Source: Anastrepha obliqua (lineage: Eukaryota > Arthropoda > Insecta > Diptera > Tephritidae). Taken from it: a DNA stretch of 64,000 nt. Below the pieces are notes generated by a model. That model was not told where the DNA came from and did not search any database. It saw nothing but the letters and a program-made list of their open reading frames with translations. Each line of letters starts with the position of its first letter. Positions within the stretch are counted from its first letter, which is position 1. Where the stretch lies: NCBI RefSeq assembly GCF_027943255.1, contig NC_072894.1:78097601-78161600 (forward strand). Reading direction: 5' to 3'. Below are positions 11,445 through 23,519 of the stretch, piece by piece. A program made the position numbers and the translations under genes.

Positions 11445-12000
11445 TACAAATTAAATAAGTTTTCAGATGTATGTACATAAACTCAGTTGTTTATTTAAAC
11501 TGACAAGCATTTTGCCATGAGAAAGCATTACAAACGAGAAGATGCATGATCTTGGACTCCGTCAGCATTGTCTGCACGCATGAAAACGAAATATTGCAAA
11601 TAGGTATACAAGAATGCACAATTTTTAATTAGCCGAACAAAAAGGAGCCTATACTGCCAATGAATGGCAAGCATCAGAAAAACTAATCAAGTAATGTATT
11701 TGTATGTACATATGAATGTATAAAAAGGCTACGATGGAAGAACAAACCTGGTATAAAACCAAGGCATCTGAAAGGAGAATATGTTGTTCGCATAATAAAT
11801 TTGAAATTCCATTGCCAATACGAGGGCGTTACGGCAACGAAAGAATGCAATAAATATGCATATGAGGGTAAGTCAGATACCCATGAGCCCTTGTGGGAGT
11901 TTATACCTAAATGTGTATGTTCAATCACACAGACACTCGCAAATTTGTATAATCTCTACAATAATAACAATGAGTAAAATAGAAGTTTACTTAAGATTCT
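11445..12000. other. Unassigned DNA
   Basis: No supported feature. The 81-codon minus frame at 11683-11928 shows no domain. Confidence 0.4.
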
Positions 12001-12830
12001 CAGGACTGATCATATCACAAATGAAGAAGTCCTAAGAAAATGTCAAAAAGTACGACAGTTGCTCAGTAACATTCAACAAGAATTTTACCACTCTCTTTCC
12101 ATCTAAGGAGGAATGGAATAAGGGATTCTCGCTAAACAACTTCGATACTACAGTCTGTACAAATGGCAGTAAAATGGATGGTGGTGTTGGAGCTAGTATA
12201 CATTCTCATAGACTTAAAATTTAAAAATCTCTACGTCTTCCTAATGCCTGGAGTTTCTTTTAGGCGGAAGTATTGAAAATTGGCGTTGCTTGTTGGTTAC
12301 TAACCGCAGATTTCACTTTTAAGGGCAATATCGCTATTCTTTCGGATAGCCAAGCTGCGATCCAGGTGCTGGATTGGGCTACAGCAACTTCTAAGCTGGT
12401 AGAAAAGAAAATATGAATAGCCATACCACCTCGAGCGAAAACCATAAAGTTACCTTAATTTGAAGGTAAGGAAAAAGTAGATGAACTGGCAAGAGGGGGA
12501 TCTACCATGAGTAAAGTTCTTGCAGAATCGGTATTCACAATGTGAATTTCACACCACTAGGAGCAATCAAGAATACAATTTCCCCAAAATATGTCCGAAT
12601 AGTGGATTGGAGATGGAGAGACCAGACAATATGCAAATTTAACAAATGTTATTGTACACCTACAACCTCAAGAAAACACCAACATTGATAAACATGAAAC
12701 GACGGGAAGCCTGGAGACTCACGACAGTCATAACTGGCTTTTGGTCTGTCAAAAACCATCAACCCAAGTGAATATTCGATACTGACGGTCTATCACCTGA
12801 TCTCCTCAAAAACTACTTCTCGCTCCCAAA
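12001..12830 (+). pseudogene. Non-LTR retrotransposon fragment: RT end and RNase H
   Basis: C-terminal pol relic of an I/LOA/R1-like LINE. TDHITNEEVLRKCQK near 12008 resembles a post-RT region of several LINE clades. LFPSKEEWNKGF, then VCTNGSKMDGGVGASIHS (about 12150-12205), is the RNase H entry TDGSK with the first Asp changed to Asn. AEVLKIGVACWLL and ILSDSQAAIQVLDW (about 12330-12380) carry the next acidic residues, and VDELARGGST ends the domain. KRREAWRLTTVITGFW near 12700 fits the post-RNase H segment. Many stops and frame changes; dead. Confidence 0.7.
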
Positions 12831-12859
12831 GGCAATAATGTTAATTTTGAATATGTCGC

Positions 12860-13335
12860 TCTCTGTTGGACTATTTCTACAGAGCTCAACTTCCTCTCTC
12901 AACGAACAAAACTAACACTCTACAATGCTCTCATTATGACCGTCCTAACGTATGAAGATAATGACAATATCCGATAAGGCGTCCCTTGGAGTGTTTGAGA
13001 GAAAGATTCTCCGAAAGATTTGTGGGCCTTTGCACTTTGGCGATAGCGAGTGTCGTAGGCGATGGAACAATGAGATGCATGAGTTCTACGACGACATAGA
13101 CAAAGTACAGCGAATAAAGATCCAGCTGTTACGTTGACTGGGTCATGTCGTCCGAATCGATAGAAACGCTCCGGCTCTGAAAGTATTCGATACGGTACCA
13201 GCTGGTGGTAGCAGAGAAAGAGAAAGGCCTCCTTTGCGTTGGAAATATTAGGTGGTGATGGACTTGGCTTTCACTTTGTGTGTCCAACTAGCGCTGGTTA
13301 GCACGAGAAAGAAAATCACGTAAGCGGTTACTTCA
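12860..13335 (+). pseudogene. RTE-like LINE, C-terminal fragment
   Basis: Reads QRTKLTLYNALIMTVLTY (about 12902-12954), then SLGVFERKILRKICGPLH, CRRRWNNEMHEFYDDID and VQRIKIQLLR in the open frame 12952-13137. After a stop it continues GHVVRIDRNAPALKVFDTVP and RERPPLRW. This is the C-terminal tail after reverse transcriptase seen in insect endonuclease-reverse transcriptases of RTE type. The end AAATCACGTAAGCGGTTAC at about 13314 matches the middle of the 3' tail at 31080 and 62118. Four other stretches of the same family occur in the window. Confidence 0.75.
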
Positions 13336-14680
13336 GTGTTCAGCGTGTTCTATGGATTTAGCCATGTCTGTTCATCCGATTAATGCTTACAGAAACACTT
13401 TTCCTCGACCAATCGAGCGATTCGTATAATTTTTACTAAACATAAAGTTTTCTGTTAGAATAAGTGCAACTATATTATGATATATTACTAATAGCGGTAG
13501 TTTTGAGCGTCAACAACTTCGGAGGCTAGGAGATGCATTTACGCATTATTTAACTTGAAGACTAGACTTGAAGTGGCTGGAACATTAGACTTTTACTAGC
13601 TTAAAATCAGGAAGCAAGGCAACCCATGGTTTAGTTTAAAAAGATGCACACATTTTACAAAACTAAATCAAAGAATGTGTTGACATTTTTCCTCACTGAT
13701 TTTTCGCCAGGATAGACTCTCTCTACGAATTACAGCATAGTTGTAGTTTAGAATAGAATGTTTTTGGAGATATGTTGATGTCCCCAGCAGCACGGTGTTT
13801 TCCTTCAAAATAGCTTAAAAAATTCGACGCCTGGACTTTAATGGGTTAACTTTGACCACAATAATGACTTACACATCTTAACATTTTATATGCAGCTGTC
13901 TGGATTTTTGTGACCGCGACTGTATGTGTAAATTGTGTGGCAATGCATACACGTGGAACTGATGATGGGTTTACACGAAATGATTGATTAAACAAATCAC
14001 CGCAGTGGAGATCGATAATGTGAACTTGCAACTACTGCTGCTACTTAAATAAAATACGTATAATTTATGGACATGTATGATTGCTATAAAAAGTTGGCAA
14101 GAAATGTTCCTTTGTTTCACTGAATTCCATATAAATACTCGTATGCTTGTCATATTACAAGTGCAATATACAATTTATATGTAGATGTTGAATCGTAGCA
14201 GTTGAAGAAGCGCATTCGTGCCGAAGCGCCTTTTGCATGGAATATTGCAGTATTGAATACTGTTAAAAGTATGAGTACATACGGATATGTATGGCCGGGC
14301 GTTTGTGGGTGACATATGAAGAGTACACCTATTAAGTTTATTGTCTCATGCAAATATAAAATGTCAGAAAATTCAAATCACAACTTGAGAGAAAATCATG
14401 ACTGGTAGTAAGAAGCTCTCTATTCAAATGAATGCGTGTCCAGATTATGCGTCTGATGGAAGCTCTCCAAATAACCTTTATAACATTTCCACTTCTGAAG
14501 ACAACTTCGACGGCTTAGGTCTCTTGATCAAAAAGAGGTTGGATTTTATAAAAATAAGTTTTTTTACACCAGCAGAAACACGCTGAAGAGAGGAAGACTA
14601 TGAGGCAGATGAAATAATGCTCAATGGAAGATATGCTCTCAGGTACAACGGATTTCTGTAAGACCAAGGATATCAACTTA
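13336..14680. other. Unassigned DNA
   Basis: No supported gene. Several 60-67 codon frames on both strands have no recognisable content. The last 300 bases may belong to the LINE that follows. Confidence 0.4.
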
Positions 14681-15650
14681 GATAAATCCCTCGTCACAGT
14701 ATTTCCTTCCAAAGAGGAATGGGACTCAGGCTTATTGTTAGAGAAAATGATATAAACATCTATACAAATGGCTCAAAGCTAGACAAAGGGTAGGTGGATG
14801 TGTTTACTCCGATAAACTCAGAGTTAGCCAATTATTTAGCCTACCTGATCCTTGCAGTGTATTTCAGGCGGACGTCACTGCCATAAAAGAGGGATTTACG
14901 GTAATAAAAATGAGAGTATTATCCACAAATGAAGTCTCCTTATACTCTGGCAGTCAAGCAGCAATAAAAGCGCTAGAATCTAAAACACACTCGTCAAAAA
15001 CAGTCATATAGTAGAATGTTTTAAACTTCCAAATGACGTATCAAAATACTACAAAGTACACCTTATTTTGGTGCCAGGCCACAGTAATATAGCAGGGAAC
15101 TGCAACGCAGATGAACTTGCTCGAACCGGTACAACGCTCGATCCCATGTCTATAGCCACTTGTAAACTACTTATAGAAAGGGCAAATAGTTGGCAAAACT
15201 TCTCAATATGCGAACTAAGCAGACAAACATGGCCTAAATGGAACAGCGGTCGGTCAAAACGCTTGTTAAGATTTAACAAAGAAACTATAAGAAAAATGAT
15301 AGAGGTATTAACTGCTCATTGTCTAATAGGCAGTTACGCTAGAACGTTAGGACTCTCGTACTTCGATTTCTGTAGAAGCTGTCTTAATACAGAAAAAGAG
15401 GAAACAGTCAAACACCTTTTATGGGAGTGTGAAAGCTTAGTTACAAGGAGGCTCCGCACTGTTGATATGGCATTTTTAACTGATATGCCCGCTACCATAG
15501 CGTATCTAAAACTAACGAAGCTCTGATCGTTTATTACAGCTACCGGATGGTTTGAAAAGGAACCCATTGGGTAAGGATAAATTCCAATGATATCACAATG
15601 AGCCAATGAAAGGTCTAAGTGTGTCATTGCGACAACAACTCCACCTACCT
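14681..15650 (+). pseudogene. Non-LTR retrotransposon 3' end: RNase H and Cys-His tail
   Basis: FPSKEEWDSG then YTNGSKLDKG (about 14757-14790) start an RNase H domain, again with Asn in place of the first Asp. FQADVTAIKEGF and SLYSGSQAAIKALES follow. The longest clean frame in the window's LINEs, 15068-15526 (152 codons), has VPGHSNIAGNCNADELAR (the last RNase H block with its conserved His) and then FCRSCLNTEKEETVKHLLWE plus C, a CxxC-HxxxxC motif. It ends at a natural stop. The 3' UTR includes GATATCACAATGAGCC, and the element ends in a CTAC/CCTAA-like tail at about 15640-15663. Confidence 0.8.
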
Positions 15651-15663
15651 AACTACCTACCTA
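15640..15663 (+). repeat. CCTAC/CTAA simple tail of the LINE
   Basis: Short irregular (CCTA)n run directly after the LINE 3' UTR. Simple-sequence tails are usual for non-LTR elements without poly(A). Compare the (CCTAA)n tail on the minus strand at 26940-26971. Confidence 0.55.
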
Positions 15664-15758
15664 AGCCGAAATAAGACGGAGCTAAAGTTTCACTACTATC
15701 TCACTGCAATAGAAGTTGCAACGCCCTATCAACCTATGGAATATCCAAGAAGACACGA

Positions 15759-15807
15759 CTCGACTATAACACATCAAAGACCAAACAACTGGTTGTGTAT
15801 AGTCGAG
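15759..15807. repeat. Short hairpin, 14-bp stem
   Basis: CTCGACTATAACACA pairs with TGTGTATAGTCGAG across a loop of about 20 nt with one bulged base. No element boundary coincides with it, and its role is unknown. Confidence 0.5.
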
Positions 15808-15809
15808 CC

Positions 15810-18034
15810 AACATTTCCAATCGGGTTTTCACAAAACATTAGAAAGTAGTGGGACTGGCGGCGAGGTTAAACATATTACAAAATACTTCCAGTTTTGTCA
15901 AAAACAAGATTACGAGCTTTCGTCAAACCAGTCTTCAACAGAATGGAAGAAATTTCATGATTGGAGTTTAGATCACTTATTTTTTTTCTAAAGTAGACAC
16001 AATGAAACTGTCATAGAAAATATGTAGCTCTCTTTAAAGCTCGTTATTTGCTAACTAAATGTCTTCCAGTTCAGGAAACACAACCACTCAAACAACAACA
16101 ACAACATATGACTATAATTCATAGATTCACTATAAAAGTTGGGACCCCATTGAAAGGGTATGGCATCCGCAATTACTATCGCTAACCACTGGATTCCTCT
16201 TTTTTGGAATCGAATTGTAGACTTGAGAAGCGATTGTAAACTCTCTGAAAACTGTTTTCTCACTGGGGCCAAGAGCTGGGTCTTTACCAGTCAGAAGTAC
16301 ATAGCTACAGAGGAAGATATTGTATGTTTAATATTTCTGTGAATCAAACTGTGCACTGCTTTAAGCGATTTCAACTAGTTGTAAACGGGTACAGTTTGTG
16401 GATCTAACCCGATTGGAATGAGCTCTATGAATTTAGTGTATACCTCCAAAACAAGGACTGAGTTTTTGGCTTTTTATATATTTTTTTATTATATCTTTGT
16501 TTACGAAGCTTACCCATTACATTCGAAGGCAGCTATAGAACTTGGTCGATATTCTGAAGGATCAAATGAGTTGCTGAAACTCGGTTTTTTATTTTTGATA
16601 TTTTTGTCTACCTTCTCTTGCATATTTATTGACCATTTAAAGATTTATTAGTATGGGTATATACCCGCAGTGATTTTCTTTTTATTAAATACTTCACTTA
16701 AACTGTGATTCATAATCTGAATATGACACATATTTTTGTAATTTTTTTATTTTTCTGTACTTTTCCCCTTCTTATACTCATATGGCGCCACAACAAGTCT
16801 TTATTGTTATTCGGCATTAAATATGCGCATATATACATGCGTATGTATGCAGGTTTATTAAAAAAGTAGCGATCGTGTATGTTATAATCACGCTTAATTT
16901 TATTATCAGTGATAACTACGTGGACAATTGATTGTGGCATTACAACTTTCCTCATACTCGTGTCGTACATAGTCGTGCCATGTTGTACCAGGCTTAAGTG
17001 ACGCCTACTAAAGAAGTACATCAATTTTTCTATTTGTGCTGTAATTTACAGGCATTTATCTTTAGACGAATTGTAGTAAAATAGGTAAGTAAGTGAACAA
17101 ATTTATAATACCCTTGTGCGCAAGTACGCGCGGGTATAATGATAAACTGTTTGATTATTAAAATTGCCAGAGTAATTGCTCATACAACCGACATCAGCAC
17201 GATTAAGTAAATTATAACAGGATGCGGTGGTTCTACAGTTATAACCTTGCATACATTTGTAAACATATGAATGTGTTGAAGAATGTGTGTGCCTAAGCGC
17301 AAGATTCTCGGGGAAAACACACTTTTGTCACAACGTCGGCTGACGTCATGCCCCAGTTTAACAAGATCAGCAGATCGTTTATGACAGAGCTTTTATTGAG
17401 CAATTTACTGGCGCTGGTGTGCCTTTCTAAATATTCCGGATATTATCAATTTGATACACTTTATGTTTGTATATTAGCTTTATGCACTGGACCCACATAA
17501 GTACATATGGAGATAAAGATGCAATCGGTTGTGTTGTGTAAATATACATACATATACACTTCTTCAAAACAAAAATGGGGAAGATCTTACAAAAATATGT
17601 AAAAATGTATTCCTCTCTAAAATATTATTCCTTATTTTGTACCCCACTGCTTTTCTCTTGCTTTTATCCGGTGACAAGCCCCTGCTACCTACTTATTTTC
17701 TATTATTCGGTTGCCCTTTAAGGTAATAAGTTTCTCACATTTTTCATAAACTGTATTTGCACAATAAATATTGGTTTACCTAGGCCCTCAATATGGACAG
17801 AAACAGCCGACTTCTCTTCATCAATATCATCAGTAAATGTTTGACTCGTAGTAAGTCACACTCAACAGGTACTAGCAGTTTTATTTATGCTTTAGGACTT
17901 TAAATTTTCAGTACAGTAAACAGTAAACAAAAAAGCCGATATGCCTGTGTGCCATACGCAAAACAACCTTAAACAGCGAGATCGGGATGTAGCAATTCCG
18001 ATTGATGATTATTATGGAGTGAGGTGAGCAGAAT
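15810..18034. other. Unassigned DNA with a (CAA)n run
   Basis: No gene supported. A (CAA)5-type run at 16083-16107 could be the tail of an unrecognised retroposon. The many 60-100 codon frames are AT-rich and without domains. Confidence 0.4.
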
Positions 18035-18478
18035 ACTGTAATATCAGGCTTTTTTTGAGCTGCATGAGAATAATCGATATCGATAGCTATGGTTTGCTTG
18101 ACTGTGCTGACATTCCTGTTCATTAAGGTTTGGCAAGTCTCCATGAATCGTTTAACGCCAGAAAAGCGCTTCCAAGCACTGGAGGCATCATCAGCCCTTA
18201 TTTCTTTCGAAACGAGGAAGCAGCTGCCGTTACGGAGAATTCTAGTTTAAAAAAATTAATCATATCAAAGACACTTGGTTCCAACAAGACGGCGCAACTT
18301 GCCATATAGCGCGCTTAACAATCGATTAATTGCAATTCTGAAGACACCATTCATGCCATACGGCCAGATTTATTGGACAAAGTAGTCAAAAATTGAACTG
18401 ATGGAATGGACCAACTTGTAGCCGCGGCGGACGTATGCCGCAAATGCCACAAAATTATCTACCAGATTATTATAAAAA
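18035..18478 (+). pseudogene. mariner-like transposase, internally deleted
   Basis: 5' region shared with 8690-8812, then ATG at 18143 giving MNRLTPEKRFQALE, the usual start of this mariner-like group. The middle is lost. The text resumes with DTWFQQDGATCHIARLTI (about 18270-18320), the block with the second catalytic Asp. The PPRSCDLTPLDFFLW block is missing, and the C-terminus survives as VVKN, stop, TDGMDQL near 18390. A dead deletion derivative; it ends where the next SINE begins. Confidence 0.65.
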
Positions 18479-18517
18479 AAATACATTCGAATAATATTTC
18501 TGTTTTGTATCAACATT

Positions 18518-19530
18518 CGGCTGTCGTAGCCGAATGGCTTGGTGCGTGACTACTATTTGAAAAGGCGCAGGTTTGAATCTCCGTGCATGAAACACAAAAA
18601 GATAGGAAATGTTGTTTTTAATAACTGTTGCCCCTCCGCAGGCAATGTCATGAAAAAGCTCCTTATAAAACATGTCTGCCGTTAGGAGTCGGCTTAACAC
18701 TGCAGGTCTCTCCATTTCTGGAATAACATTAAGGGGACAGATACCTGTAAAATTTCGAAAAAAAAAAGTTTTTTTTTTCATAAAATGTTAATTTAATCCT
18801 TTAAGAATATCTCAAAAAAAATTTAGAACGTGAATTTAATTTTTTTTATTATAGATCGTCAACCGTGACGACTCTATTCTTCGCGTTCGAGCTCTGGGAG
18901 AGGAATTTTCATGTATTCAAACTTTAGACGCGTTTTTCTCAAAACTATATTTCTCGAAATGGCGTACACGATAACCCGAAAAGTTATTGACCGATCTCCC
19001 TGAAATTTTCTATGATATTACTTTCTATGTGAATTTGAAGTTTGCGAAAATTTTTTTAAATAATAATAGTTTTTTTAATAAAAATAAATTAGAAAATTCG
19101 CCCCAAAATTCATTTTGTTTTTTTTTTTAAGCATTTTATTCCACGAATTTTTTTCCCATTTTTTTAAATTCATATAGAAAATATGACATTAATAAACAAA
19201 AACATTTTTGGTTTTTTGTATTCAGGTCACTGACGCCGATGCTACAATGCCCGCCTGTTGAGAAGCCCCGTTGCGACCTTCCTGGAAGAATTGAGTGCAC
19301 ATCCGCCATTTTAAATGATTAAAATAAAAAAAAAATTGTATTGTATATTATTTTAATGTATAAATAAACTGTATGCCAATTTTGAAAAAAATATATTGAC
19401 TTCTTCATTTTAAATAATTTTAATGAAAATCAGGGAAAATATGGCCCTTTACAGGTATCTGTCCCCTTAAGATGCACGCCACAAATAGGAGGAGTAGCTT
19501 GGTCAAATACCTCAAGCTATTCTCAAGGTA
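18518..19530 (+). mobile_element. SINE split by a TTAA MITE
   Basis: The head CGGCTGTCGTAGCCGAATGG and B-box-like GGTTTGAATC, then the core to GGAATAACATT at 18730, form the left part. The right part resumes at 19471 as GATGCACGCCACAAATAGGA with GGAGTAGCTTGGTCAAATAC. Joined in thought, the junction matches the family's AACATCAAGACGCAC, so the 734-bp element between is a later insertion. There is a small internal deletion (the AAACCTCCGAGTG part) and moderate divergence. Confidence 0.8.
18733..19466. mobile_element. TTAA-flanked MITE, copy B (734 bp)
   Basis: Perfect 19-bp inverted ends GGGGACAGATACCTGTAAA (18733-18751 and 19448-19466), with TTAA on each side (18729-18732, 19467-19470). The internal core ACTTTAGACGCGTTTTTCTC is about 188 bp from the left end, and the length is within one base of copy A at 6699. 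It carries long A and T runs and no transposase. The perfect ends and clean duplication suggest it is the youngest of the three copies. Confidence 0.85.
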
Positions 19531-21479
19531 TTAAAAACACCCGATATAGAATGAAGATTTTACTTACATTTATTGATGAATTGGACTAACTTCAAGAAGA
19601 CGGGCTAGAATATTTGGCAGGCTTAATCATAAATTAATTTTATTTAAAACATAAAATTTCAAATGGAGCTACAAGCACTTAGGTAGATCAATTTTGTGGA
19701 ATTGGTTTAAAAAAACCATATATAGAATTTTTAGCAAACATTTATTTTAATAGTCTATTTACAATAGTTATTGGGTAAGATTAAAAATAAATAGGTAATT
19801 AATTAGGTTAAGCGAGGGCAAAAAAGCCTAATGAGGGTTTAGGCTCATTGTGATTAATAAATTTAATTGAATATCCATTAGTGAAACACCAAAATATTCC
19901 TTCGACGGAAAAAATTTGTAAATGTAGAATACATTTTTGTAGCAAGATTTCGAATAAGAAACTTTAACTCTAGCAGATAAGTAAACATGTTTACTAAATA
20001 AAAAAAAACATATGTGTATAAAATTTAGCCTTAAAAGTTTGTGTAGATTTTTATTGGATCTCATTTTTCCAATGCTCATTTCTTGGTTAAGGTAATATAA
20101 ACAAGCTTTTGGCAAATTTAACTTAATAAGCGTGCCGTCAGTACTTAGCACACATTGGGTCGTAGAATACAGATACGTGCTCCGTTTTTCTGGATCAGCT
20201 TCCCCAGATGATTTCATATGTAAACTCCGTTGCCCGCCTATCTATTCTCCTTTATATGTGTAGCTCATAATCCATGTATGTGTATAGGAGGTTGGCCTAA
20301 GTTATGTAAATTGACTAAAGGTGCTCTAAGTTAAAAATCCAGTAGCTCTCTAAGTTTCTTACAAGCAGAGCTGCTCGACGAAATATGGACGGAAAAAATT
20401 GAGAGCTTCGGGGTCTAGGAAAACTTTGGCATATTTCAAAAGAAATGGTTTGAAATCAATAAACTGAAAGAGATTACATATATGTATGTATTTTATTCTG
20501 TTGTTCATTTTAAACACAAGCGATGTTATAAGAAATAAAAAAAAAATTTTCGTCAATGAAATTCCGACAAACACCAGTGAAAAGTAAGTTTTCGCGATTT
20601 TGATGACGAAATTTTGGATTTTATTTTTATTTGATTTTTTTGTAATGTGCTATAAGGGTCATACTCGTACATTCTATATTTTGCTTTCCATTTGCTCACG
20701 ACGGAAGCATATTGAATGTAGGTATGCATAGTTTTCCTTTCCCCATTGAAAAAACATCAAATAAAGAAATTTTCTTTTTCCAGAAAAAATTGTCATCCTT
20801 TTATTATCTTTCTATTATTTCTTGAAGCAGTAACCAATGTGTGTGTGATTGATTGTGAGTATATCAGTTTCATTTTTTGCACATAATACACTACCTTGGG
20901 TTCCTCTATCTGTTATGCAAGGATGAACTTTCGCTTCGTCAGAGCGACGTCTGTTTGATATTGTTTTCTGAGTGTGATTTCAGTGAATTCAGCTTTATTC
21001 GCATACACTCATGTACTCAGCTGGCTATACATTTTCCATTAATGCCCTGGCTCATTTCTTCTCCCTACAGGTCATAAGTTACATGAAACGGATTTATTTT
21101 TTTTGCAATCACGTGCATGAATTGCTTTCCAATTTAACTCAACTACACAATCGCTTTTCTTCACAAATCTTACACTGTCTAGGATAAAAAGATGAAATTA
21201 TTTGCATCAGCATTTCTAATACTTATTTTGCTAGTTTTCTAAGTCATTACTTTGGCCTTTACAGTCTGTTTAATACAAGCATAACCGCAATAACATAGAA
21301 ACTATGTGACCAATGTGCATTGTACGAGTAGGTATCAGCTTATAATGTTTATTGTACACAATTTATTCAAGAAAATGTATAGTCACCATCGGTAACTAAT
21401 AATAGATTCATATGAGTCATACTGGGTCATTTTTTGTGTTAATTTGTGCGCAAGTATAAAGGTAGAGACCGTATTTGTC
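19531..21479. other. Unassigned DNA
   Basis: Nothing supported. A 129-codon minus frame (19828-20217) is Leu/Phe/Lys-rich with no domain and is likely chance. AGCCTAA and TTAGGCT near 19826 form a short hairpin. Confidence 0.4.
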
Positions 21480-22050
21480 TTGATAACTAGTTGACACTCT
21501 GCACACCTACGGCTTCAATGCTCGGGATCGTTGGTATCATATACAATCCAAGGTTATCTGGATCTCCCTAACAACTTCGCAGCTGACGGTAATAATCCTT
21601 TTTAGTAAATTATATTCATCAAAGCTACATTCAAATTGGCAATAAACACAAATAAACTGTCAAATTATTTTTCGATTATTAGTGGTACACCAGGATCGAA
21701 ATTCAGTTGCATACGATCAAAAAGGAGAGTCATCTGTGAATACTACATTTGCTTGATTCCGTTCTGAATGTGTCTAAGTCCATGCAAGTTTTTTTTCAAT
21801 GTGTGATAATGAGAGCAGCGGTTTTTTTGAAATCTTCTGCATGTAAACGTCCTCAAATATTTGGATACATTATTTTATTTAGAGGTGTTTTTTCTTTTGA
21901 ACCTCGTCCGTGGAAGTCTTCAACGGATTTAACTTAAGTATATCGCTGCACCCAATTATTTATGAGCGTCTACGACTTCTTTGAATATTTAGCTGCAGAT
22001 GCACGGGATATTTTTGGACGTTTTAGACGGAACTTCAAATTTAATTTTAC
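21480..22050 (-). pseudogene. Tc1-like transposase remnant, copy 2
   Basis: Closely parallels 240-700 and 1150-1240 of copy 1: AACTTCGCAGCTGACGG, CATCAAAGCTACATTCAAAT, and TTATTTATGAGCGTCTACGA. Protein blocks are recognisable only by this alignment because stops are frequent. At the position of the copy 1 SINE (ATCGCTGCACCCAATTATTT here) nothing is inserted, so this copy shows the empty site. Confidence 0.7.
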
Positions 22051-22859
22051 TGATCACGTTTCTATTAGACAGACTGTAAGAATTACTGTGAAAACTTGAC
22101 AAAGGAGATGTTTAGCTCAGGAATTACCTGAATGTTTCGATGAGTTCAGTAGAATTGGTGGATTTCCCTTGGTTTCCCCCCGTTGTTAATTCCAAACAAT
22201 AAATGTAGCCGAAGCTTAGTTCATTTGTTTTTACGTAAGGGAGAGCAGTTCTTATATTCTATATTTTAAAAAGATAATTATATATATACTATGAGTACTA
22301 CAACATTGATATGTAGTCCGTCGGAAGAATTTAAAATCAGTATATGATGTATTTATTTTTACTTCAAAGGGTTTAGGTTCAAAAGTTGTATTATAAAATG
22401 TGGGAGAGTACTTCAGTAAGGGTGATTATTGGTATTTTTATTTTTTTATTTCCCTGCCGCTTTCGATTCTCCTACTTACTTGTAAGTATATTGATTTTTG
22501 CTCGATTGCCGAGTGACCCACTTTGATCTGTTTTACGCCTTGGAGCAGTCTCCCCTAAAGCTTTTGGTAATTGTTTTATAAAGAAAATATTTTATATAAA
22601 ATACTCAAAATAATTTTAATTAATTTTATTTTACTCAAATATGAACGTTGACAATGACAAGGAGAATGTTAAAAAACAAATGAAAAGATTCTAATCTCTA
22701 TTAATTTAATCATTATTTGTACAGGTTTGTGTATACCTATTAAATATATATTGGTGTCGCATCAAGTTTATAGTTATTATTAGTGGTTCATGATGGCCTG
22801 TGACCTGTAATTTCGTACATTGTGCCTGACTGCAATCCTAAAATTGGTGGCCTCTGATG
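22051..22859. other. Unassigned AT-rich DNA
   Basis: No gene or repeat recognised. Confidence 0.4.
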
Positions 22860-23290
22860 ATGAATTTGAGTACCACCTCAATGCCCATTGCAGAGTTGGT
22901 AAGCTCTCTCTCTCTCTTCGAGTTTAGGAACCTATTTGATTCCCTTCTGGTGCGAAGGAAAAACTCTTTAGCCTGGTTCTGCTCTGAAGTCTCCATGCAG
23001 TGTTGCGTGAACTTTTATTATATTCCGTGTATTCCCAGTCTTAGACAAATTTCCTAATGTGGGCTTTGGTATAGGAATTTTAACATTTTTTTACGTAGTC
23101 CACCTATTCATTGTCATGATAACCTTCATGTCCTGGTACCCAACACAATGAAACTGCGTTCTTTGCTCCCAGGTTATCTTTTACAGACCGGCTCAAGCAC
23201 ATTCGCACCAATCTTAATATCCACAAGTTTTGCACTATCTGTGTACCAGATTTCTGAGTCAGGCTGAATGCATAGATTACCTATCTCCCA
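22860..23290 (-). pseudogene. RNase H fragment of a non-LTR retrotransposon
   Basis: On the minus strand SEIWYTDSAKLVD (about 23265-23225) with IGANVLEPV matches the RNase H start TDGSK and the following G-x-G. After frameshifts VPGHEGYHDNE-like codons (about 23142-23105) match the VPGHxGxxGNExAD block. Too short and broken to assign a clade; I infer an I-like LINE from the RNase H domain. Confidence 0.55.
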
Positions 23291-23519
23291 GAGCACGTGA
23301 CCTATAATCAATATCTTCAATTGCTAGAGATCTTTGGCACAGGATTCATTGCTTCACGCATTTTCACTATAGGTTTGTTTATGCATTTCATTGCAAATTC
23401 CTTACATCCGGTATAATTTCCGATCCTTTTGTCAGAAATATTATTAATATAGGATTTTATTATGTTCAATTTTTTATTAGAAAATATAAAAAAATCCAAT
23501 ACCTATTTTAATGATTCTT

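Noticed and set aside
16083..16107. (CAA)n run as the tail of the same retroposon as 37720-37860
   Set aside because: The upstream sequence does not contain the CACGGCAGTCGG or CCGGAACGACCC blocks.
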